DNA of 64,000 nt from the NCBI GenBank assembly GCA_020002185.1, contig CM034541.1:50142562-50206561 (forward strand), written 5' to 3'. Below, one piece after another: positions 10,852 to 20,635 of the stretch (the first letter of the stretch is position 1; every line of letters begins with the position of its first letter). Made by a program: the position numbers and the translations under genes. Below the pieces are notes generated by a model. The model saw only the letters and a program-made list of their open reading frames with translations, did not search any database and had not been told where the DNA came from. This DNA comes from Paraescarpia echinospica. Lineage: Eukaryota; Annelida; Polychaeta; Sabellida; Siboglinidae.

Positions 10852-13800
10852 TATACACATGCACACACATACACCCCCCACACACACACATACATACACA
10901 TACACACAGCGATAAATGGAAAGGTATTGCCTTCAAAATATGACATCCGTCTATGTCAGTCAACTTTACAATCATGAAATGTACTATAACTTATCTTTGG
11001 TGATGAACCAACTGTGATTAGTTGATGATAACAAAGAGCAATTGAAATAATCTTATCAATGGCTCTGACGTAGCACTGGGTATGAATATGTCGTTTATTT
11101 ACAGGATGTTTCTCAACGAAATGATGTGGAATGTTGTGAATATGTTGTCACATTTACACAAATGTGTTGTTACATCGCAAAAGAAATAACACTCTTCAAA
11201 TGTTATTCACTGTAGTAGTGTTACGGAAACATACTTGTTATACATATACAGATTAGGTTTGTCTGTCAGTTAATATGTGAACCACTTAATTCGTGCTGGC
11301 CCATGCAGACCCCCTGCTTTTTAGCTCAATGTCCAAGAAAGCATTTGCGTGCGTAGAACAACAATTCGTCTGCTTAGCTTTGCAATTATGTTTGCACAGC
11401 CACGTAACTGACTCATAACGAGTAGATCAATTACACTGCGATTTAAACCATCCCTTTAAGATAACTGTTTTAACTTTACATCTTCCCCGTTTTCTACAAT
11501 TAATAGAGAGTAGGGGAGTGAAGATCACATGTTTTTAGTTCTAGTACAAGATTGTTTCCTTTCTCAACATGTGCTAGAGCCAATCAAGGGTGAGAATGTG
11601 TTAGACATAGTTTTGTTCTCACAGAATGAATTAGTTGACAATGTCAAATTATGTGAGCCACTGGGAAGTATTGATCACAACCAGATACATTTCACCATCA
11701 AAGTAAAATCAAAAAGAATTAATAATAAGCAGTTCAGGAGAAATTTCCACAAAGGAAGATATAAGGAAATGAGGAAATATTTAGCAAAGATAGACTGGAA
11801 CAACACACTGAAGACTAAGACAGAATGCTGGAATATCTAAAAGAATGAAATTGATTGCATCGTCGATAAATTTATTCCTTAAAAAAACAAGGGAAACGAT
11901 CCAGAAATAAGTACTTATCGAAAGAAGCCATCAGAAAAATTAAGTACAAACAATTGATGTGGAAGTCACATAGACGTACTGGAAATGACGAAGACTATAA
12001 CATTTATAAAGAAACACTAAGCCAAGCTACGACTGAAATTAGACATTCGAAGAGAAGCTACGACAAAAAATTAGTTTGTAATATAAAACAAGACAGCAAG
12101 AGTTTTTTTGTATATGTTCGGAGCAAACAGCAAGTTTAGGATAAGGTCGGTCCTATAGAAGATAGTGCTGGAAATATAATATCAGAGGGATTCTTAATGG
12201 CAGAAAACCTAAATGAGTATTTTAGTTCGGTGTTTACCAGGGAAGATATTACTTCACTGCAAGTACCGGAGGCTAAGTTCAAAGGGGCGAAATCAGACTA
12301 TTTAGGACAGTTATTTGAAAACCCCGGAAATGGTAGTTACGAAAATAAAGGCTATGAAGGATAACAAATCATCTGGAGTGGATTGGATTCCGCCCAAACT
12401 ACTACTGGAAATTGTAGAACAAATTAGCATACCACTTGCAACAGTTTTCAACTTGTCATTAGAAGAGGGAGTGGTTCCTTCAGAATGAAAAGAAGCAAAC
12501 ATTATACTGTTATTTAAAACAAGGTCTCAGAAACAAGTGAGAGAACTACAGACCAGTGAGTTTAACATCAGTGATTTGCAAATTATAAAAGCGAGGTTAT
12601 GCTTAACAAATATGTTATGTTTTTTTTCCGGAAGATATCACTAAGTGGGTAGACGAGGGATCACCAGTAGATATCATCTACTTAGATTTTTAGAAAACTT
12701 TCGACAAAGGTGCCACATCAAAGATTGCTGCTTAAACTAAAGGCCCATAGGAAATTATTTAATTAACTGGATAGACAGCATTTACAAGATGATCTTGCCA
12801 GTTTGATCAAATGGTCTGAAAACTGACAAATGTTGTTAAATGTTGGGAAATGTAAATGCCTCCACACAGGACATGGGAACCAAGATGTACAATATACAAT
12901 GGGGGGGGGGGGGGGGGGGGGGGTTATGTACTAAGTACTACTGTAAATGAAAAGGACTTAGGGTTAACCAGTAGTACTGATATGAAGGTTTCAGAGCAGT
13001 GCGGTATTACCGCTTCAAAGGGAAATCAAATCCTTGGATTAATTAGGCGAAATATAACGTATAAGAAAAAAGAGCTAATAATACCGCTGTACAAAACAAT
13101 AGTGAGGCCTCATTTAGAATATTGTATACACGTGTGGAGGCCATATCGCAGGAAGGACATATATATGCTAGAAAGAGTACAGAGGAGAACATCTAAAATG
13201 ATACAAAAACTGAGGGATCCTAGTTACGAAATACGCCTAAAAGAAAGTGGTTTAACAACACTAGAGATCAGGAGATTGAGAGGAGATCAGATAGAAGTGT
13301 TTAAAATATTGAATGGTTATGAAAATAGTAAGAAAGATAGAAGGATCAGAGGTCATGAAGTTACATCAGTAAAGGAGCAGTGCAGATTAGATATAAGAAA
13401 GTTCTCATTCTCACAAAGGACTCTAAATTAATGGAACATATTATCTCCTGATTGTGTTGGCGCTAGTAGCGTGAATATGTTTAAAAATAATATCGACACA
13501 TACCTTAAAAGGGTGGGATACATGTAGATAATAAAGTATTGGACTCCCGATAAGCAAAAGGCTTCCTTGTCCAACTGCCACCTAGAGTTAATTTTCTGGA
13601 TGGCAATCTTGTTAAATCTTGTTAAATAGCATAAGTGTTGTTAATGTCGGTAACTACCGTGCAACAAATTTAACATAAGCATACATATACATCTTCAGTG
13701 GTAAAGACACAGTAAAAATACATATGGTTGTCGTTTGTAAGACGCTTTTGTGTGGCTAATCAATCATTCGTGCTGCATGTTTCAGACGCAAGGGCGAAAG

Positions 13801-15496
13801 GAAGGCCGACTGGCCCGGATAGTACAACCAACGTTTACGTAATCACGCCCTGTGCCAAATAACGCGTGCACATGACACCGTTAATAACAACATATTACCA
13901 CAAAAGAATTTGTATGTCTGCTGTTGGCGGTCGAAGTAGTACAAAACCAAACGACGAAAAAGACTCATTAAAACCCTTGAATCACCGCCACGCACTGACA
14001 ATCTCGAACAGTTCACCAAGATGGACTGTGAAGCGACACACACCAAACATATGCTCGTGCCACGCCAAACAACGCAACAGTTGACGTTGTCGCACCACAC
14101 CCAGTGTCGTAGCGACCCGGGAGAAATGAATGCATTCGCACTCCGGCGCCGGGTCTTGGGGATTGCCGAATCGACGGCCAACTTATCACCAAGCCGATAA
14201 CTTCGTATGGAATATAAACGATTCAGCTCTTCAATTGTTACAATCACAGTTTGAACTTGATTGATATTAATTTTGTCAGTCAAGAACCACTTGTTGTTGA
14301 ACGTTCTCATGGACAATTGAAATGTATCATCACTTTTTCGCAGTTCGCGAAATTGAGGCAGATGGGCATACCAGATTCAAACGGTAGTCCGACACCAGCT
14401 GGATGACTAGAGTTGAGAATGTCATAGCTATAAATGATTAATTCGATGATGTAAAAGGCGCCGGATCCGAAGGACCTGTGGCTGAGCTCCCGAATATTTT
14501 GTCGGGGGCTGAAGGTAGGATTAACCTCCCTCCCCGATATTTAGGGAAGGGCCGCAATTTCGGATGCAATTTTATGTTTTGGAGAGCTGGTGGTGGGTTG
14601 GAGATAGGTCTAGCTCCCATATTTATCGAAGGAAAGTTAACTTTTTGGTGTAATGTGGTTTTTGAGGAGGGTTTTGGCGAGCCTCAAGAGGGTACAATTG
14701 GATGTGTTTTAAGAGCCTTAACATAGAGTATTTTGGCAAATCTCGAAAGGGGTGCAATTAGAAGTGTTTTATAGAGCCTGAAGAAGGTGAAATATTTTGG
14801 CCAAACTCATAGGAGGTGCTGGTGAAGGATTTTGGTGAGCCTAAAAATTGTGAGCGTCACCGCAAACAAATATTGAACGATCCAAGCGATGCTGAAGCTC
14901 CGGTCCAGCCGACCCAATATTAATTTCCGGCGCCAGCGGACATCGTGGAGCTACTTGAGAGGCTGGCCGAGAATCTGAATAAATTACCAGAAACCAGGGT
15001 GTGCGCGCTGTTACTGCACAAGAAGAAGGGTGGGAGCCCCACATTATGTTTTCCACTAAGACGCCAGCAACCCTCCCTACGCCACTGACCACAACACAAA
15101 ATATCCGCAGTGAGTCCACACTCGACAATGTTGTGACATGTCTGAAATCAATACGGATCAAGTCGCAAAGTAATAGAATAAACGTGTTGACATTGCCAAT
15201 CGGGTTTGAGACACGTTTTAAATTGGTATGTGAATATATAGTTATGAATGTACGTACAATACTGCACCGTGTTACATTGTCTCCAGCATTTCTTGTAAGT
15301 AAACAGGTCTAGAAATAGTTTAGAGCTAACACACAGGTCAAGGAGGCGATATCTGATAATACTGAGTGAAGAAGGTGATATCTGCAAAGCCGATATATCC
15401 CAGAGACAAGTTTATGCCTTTCACATATGTCGGCAAAAAGAGCTGGACCTTAGATCCATTAGGCGTAATCTGCCGCCGCCTCTCTCTCTCTATCTC

Positions 15497-15558
<62 letters not shown>

Positions 15559-18500
15559 AAATATATAATAACTACTGTTCTACCAATGCGGCTGTTGCAA
15601 ATGTGTACTAGGGTAATATCAAACAGCAGAAATATTGCGTACAAAACGATAGATTTTGTCAAGGTGTAAACACACTATTCCATATCTCTTATTTATATAG
15701 TCATGAGTTGGCTTCAAGTTGTTTTCGGTTATTATGGTAAATTGTTATCATATCACAACACTGAAATCATTTGAAATCTGCTTCGAGACAAAACTATAGT
15801 AATTATAAGTAGACACGACAATGCTTGACAAAATTACACAGTTAAACATACTTTAAATAGTTTTTATTCTAAAATTGTTACTGTATAAGAAGCACTTTGA
15901 GTAGGCGCCAGCCCCTGACGTAGCGAAACAGATAGGTCGAATGTTAACCGATAGACATGTCTGAAAGACAGCAATGTGGCCCTTGCACGTGGGGAGACAG
16001 CTGCCTTGGTGACATCTGGAGCATTCCAGACAATCGTACCTAATATTCTTTACGATGTGCCTACATTTTGATCCCATGAGATTCGCTTGTCAAAAGCGAT
16101 TTTTGTTGCGTGAATGTCAGCCACAATGTGTCAGTCAACAGAAAACTTTGGTGGTGGCAAATATACTTTTTGTTTTGAGAGAAATGGCAGCCATTTTATA
16201 AAATGGCAGTCAAATCAAATTTCCGTATATCTTAGTAACTGCGTCATATAGAACCACAATTTGTTGTCAAAATATAAGCCTTAGAGATCATAGGTTTCAC
16301 CTATTATACATTTGACCTTCTCCGACATTCAAATATGCCATTTTAAAAGTTGGCGGTCGTCAAAATAAATTTTAATCAATTACGTCACAATCAGCCATAA
16401 TGTGTGTGTTAATGTGTAGGTTTGTGATCAGCTATTTAAAATATATTACTTTGACCTTTGTCGATATTCAAGTATCCGACATTGTTAGTGATGGCGCACG
16501 TGAAAGCCTGTCATTCCTAAGTCTAAAGAACTACACCACCTAGAGCTGTGATGTTGATATAAAATATAGGTATTCAGGTGCGACGATTTTAAATATGTTT
16601 CGTTTAATCATCGCCGACATCAAAATATCCACCATTTTAAAAGACGGCGCCCGTTACAGCTTATTATCAATATGTCGTAAAATACAAAATATGTTGCTGT
16701 TAACCTTATCCGACTTTCATATCTACCATTTTCGGGTCACCGTATCCGCCATTTTTTTCGTATATTCCCCAGTGTAAGACCATGGGCAAAGTCAGTTCAT
16801 ACTTTGTTTATTTACTTTATGGTGACACCTAGCCCGGAAATACATACCAAGTATTTCTAATCGGTTCACACATCCTACTTACATCCGCACGATCATCGGC
16901 GTATCGGAATTATTTCTCTATACCGATCACTACAACGACTTACGCAGCCAAATTCACGAACAAAGCTGACACCATCGACAGAACGTGTTACAATTAACCA
17001 ATTATTATATGTCTCCACAAACCAAATGATTCATATAATTCGCTGTAACAAACTTGAAGAAAATGTGTGCTACCATGAAATGTGATTTTTTTTGGCAGTT
17101 ATTTGGAAATGGTGCCGGTGCTCAAAGTATGTTGACTAAGCATGCGTTCGGCAGCATTACGACGGTCCACATTGCGAGCGGCATCGCCTTAACCTTGGCC
17201 GTCTACTCAGCCGGCGGAGTCAGCGGTGAGTGTGCTTCGGTCGCTCGTGTCGTCCATCTGCTGATTAGTTTACCCGTCATTAGGACGGGCACAAAGAAAG
17301 TCTACCGCGCGACATTACTACAAATTTGGTTGGTTAGTACGAGGCGAATTTGAGATCTTGCATCTCTTACGTCGAGCACTTAATGAATATCACCACTGCA
17401 TATATATCGCATATTGTGTTAACCGACTTATTATAACGTCCGCTACCGCACCAGGTTAGGGTTAATACATAGAGTATGTCACGCTTAGGTGGATGGGGTG
17501 GGTCTCCGGGTCAGCGTGACATGGTGTGAGGGTGTCTGAGTAAGCATTACGTAACAATAAAAAACGAAAACGTGTTACTGTCAAATTCAGACCGATAACA
17601 ACAATTACTATGTAATTTGCAAGCAGAAGTGTGTATGTGTATCTTTTTAGTGTTTTGAGCTTATCAAAACAAAAAGAGCTCCAAACTGATTCAATATAAG
17701 GGCCTAATATTTATGATGTGCTGGCTTATACTGCTCTGCTATCGCCTAGACAAGGCGCTCATAGCACATCTCAATGGTCAGAACAAAGGTTTTGAGCAGC
17801 TAAAGAAGCGCATGTAAGGGTTTTCAATTAAAGTAAAGGTAAGTTGTTTACCTGTAAGCATTTTTACTTCCAATTTTAGAAAACAAACGCGTATAGGTCT
17901 TTTTCGAAAGAAACAGGCAATGTATGTGTACAAAATCACCCACATTTCGAAACCCCAGTAAGCCTGGGTGGACTCGAACACCCGTTCAATAGCCCGGCGC
18001 GACTACTCACGCAGCTACCGGATCCCACCTATCATTACACATTGAAAGTATATAGTCTTAAACATGGACAGTTAGTATTATTGTTTGGACAGTAAGTACT
18101 ATTGTTTACAGTTAGTACTATTGTTTGGACAGTTAGTACTATTGTTTGGACAGTTAGTACTATCGTTTGGACGGTTAGTACTACTGTTTGGGCAGATAGT
18201 ACTATTGTGTGAACAGTTAGCATTATTGGTTGGACATTTAGTTGTATTGCTTGGACAGTTAGTACTATTGTTTGGACAGTTAGTACTATTGTTTAGACAG
18301 TTAGTAGTACTGATTGGACAGTTAGTACTATTGTGTGGACCGTTAGTATTATTGCTAGGACAGTTAGTACTATTACTTGGACATTTAGTACTATTGTTTG
18401 GACAGTTAATACTATTGTTTATTATTAGGCACACGTATACCTTTATTCTACATGCGCATTACTGATCAACACATATATGCGACGAGTGAAACAATTGATA

Positions 18501-20226
18501 TGTTGACAATGGATAGAGGGGGATTCTTTCTCAAAACGGATATATTTGAGACATGTGTACATCTCAGCGTTACGAATTGTAACAAAGGGGTGGGATAGTC
18601 TAAAAAAAGTCCAAATTTAGCGTGATGTACCATATGTATGGCCCGAAACATTGACATGCATTATCGGCGTGAGAAAAACATCTTTGAACAGGCGCTTATA
18701 AATGTTACGATTTTATTTGATGAAGACATGTGTGGCAATTATTCAATCGTACACATGGTTTTGTTCATGTCATGTGTAATTTAAAATTGGCCTTAGTGCC
18801 ATACTATTGCATATTAAGTTCGCATTATGTGTCAATGCTTTGTTATATAATTACAATGTAGCTTGTGATGAAAAACTATATTTATCACGTATCATTATTA
18901 TTATTATGCATTCTGCTTTGAATTTTACAATTACTTTGATTGTTGCATTAATAGGCGGCCATGTCAACCCAGCTGTATCGCTAACCATGAGCATTCTGGG
19001 AAGACTGCCATGGTGTCATCTTCCGGTCTATATGCTGGGACAGTATATAGGTTCGTTTTTTGCCTCAGCTATCCTTTATGTGGTGTACTACGGTAAGTGT
19101 TCAATATTATGGAGTGCTACTTTTTAGTAACATCGGTGTCGAATCTTGGGCAAATTCGTTTACTCTACATTGCTTCAGTACCTGGCTATAGACAGTGGTG
19201 GATATTTGTGTACGAATAATCTTCGCGCATTAATTGCAGCGTGGCTGAATGATTACCAGAGAAGTCGAGGTGGTGTTCGAATGAACATGTCTGCCTATAT
19301 TTCACCGAGGTGTAGTACATAATAATACAATTGATTTATATAGCGCCGAATCAATCAGATCACTATCAGGCGCTTTTCATGCATGTATTCGTAACTATTT
19401 AGAATTGTATTGTAAATTAAAAAAAATCAAGTGTATACCATGATATAATCGTTAAAATAGTCCTTCTGTAATTAATAGACCCTCTGTATAAACATTTAAA
19501 ATATATATAATATGTATTAAACGATAACAATAAATAAGTCAATTAAAATATAATAAATATTTTAAAATATTAATTAATTAAAATATGAATGTGTGCAATA
19601 AGTACATGCCCCCTTCACTGGGTTTATAACCTTACACAATCAACGACTGTTCCGTTGTGTTACTGTTGGAGTATGTGGTTCACAGACGCCTTGAATACGT
19701 ACGACGGGGGAGTGAGAGCCGTGTTCGGAGTGAAGGGCACCGCCGGTCTATGGGCGACCTTCCCGGCCGAGTTCGTAAGCGTCGGAAACGGCCTGCTTGA
19801 TCAGGTTCGTCGTTAGCCTGTATCACTACCACTTGCGCCGCTGTTGTGTGTTTATGGCCTCGTACAGTGGAACCTCAGTATTGAGGTCACTTTTGGGACT
19901 AATATCCTATACTTTACTGTATGTGTAAATTACTTAGACTAGTGTGATTTTAACTGCGAGGTGGTTGTATTACGGAGGTGACCGTAAAGCGAGGTTCCAC
20001 TGTACACACATTGACGGTAATGGTAAAACATCGACGGAAAGCAGTATTCCGCGAATAGAGCCTGGTATATATAGCGCTGTAATCACCAACTGTATGCAAA
20101 TTGTGACACGTTCCTTGTCACAAGAACCGTTTGTAGATGCTATAAAACATGCTGTCAAAAGAAACGCCGCTAATTCAGTCGTCCGACTTGCACCTTGCTT
20201 CCACGTAACTACGTACTGGTCATCAA

Positions 20227-20285
<59 letters not shown>

Positions 20286-20290
20286 ATCAA

Positions 20291-20345
<55 letters not shown>

Positions 20346-20446
20346 ATCAATCAATCAATCAACCAACCAACCAATCAATGAATCAATCAATCACTCAGTC
20401 AATCAATCAACCAACCAATCAACCAATCAATAAATCAATAAATATA

Positions 20447-20485
<39 letters not shown>

Positions 20486-20574
20486 ATCAATCAATCAATC
20501 AGTCAGTCAATAAATAAATCAATCAATCAATCAATCAGTCAGTCAACCAATCAATCAGTCAGTCAGTCAGTCAG

Positions 20575-20635
<61 letters not shown>

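Larger units (their letters stand above)
11529..13645 (+). mobile_element. CR1/L2-like LINE, 5'-truncated and internally deleted
   Basis: Order follows ORF2 of this LINE class. At 11529-11840 is the C-terminal part of the endonuclease (LDIVLFSQNELVDNV, PLGSIDHNQIHF). A basic linker follows at 11940-12140. Short RT remnants occur near 12440 (PLATVFNLSLEEG), and most of the central RT domain is missing around 12590-12790. The C-terminal domain at 12790-13431 (LYKTIVRPHLEYC, QILGLIRRN, RRLRGDQIEVFKILNG) and the last residues at about 13460-13525 are readable. Stops and shifts interrupt it. It ends with a tandem CTTGTTAAAT pair near 13615, in keeping with CR1-type termini that lack poly(A). Non-functional. 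Confidence 0.85.
10291..17098 (+). other. Aquaglyceroporin intron 1 (6.8 kb)
   Basis: GTAAGT...TTTTTTTTGGCAG. Contains a CT/CA microsatellite, a decayed CR1-like LINE, a family X repeat, a CT tract and degenerate ATGGCGG-type repeats. No host exon was recognised inside it. Confidence 0.85.

Noticed and set aside
10551..10977. Long Cys/Val and His/Thr frames over the CT/CA microsatellite
   Set aside because: Dinucleotide repeat translation.
13843..14316. 157-codon minus-strand frame
   Set aside because: No recognisable domain, no splice or promoter context, and it lies in an intron.
18035..18465. Open frames of 111-126 codons on both strands over the 21-bp minisatellite
   Set aside because: A 21-bp unit without stops gives open frames automatically; they are low-complexity artefacts.
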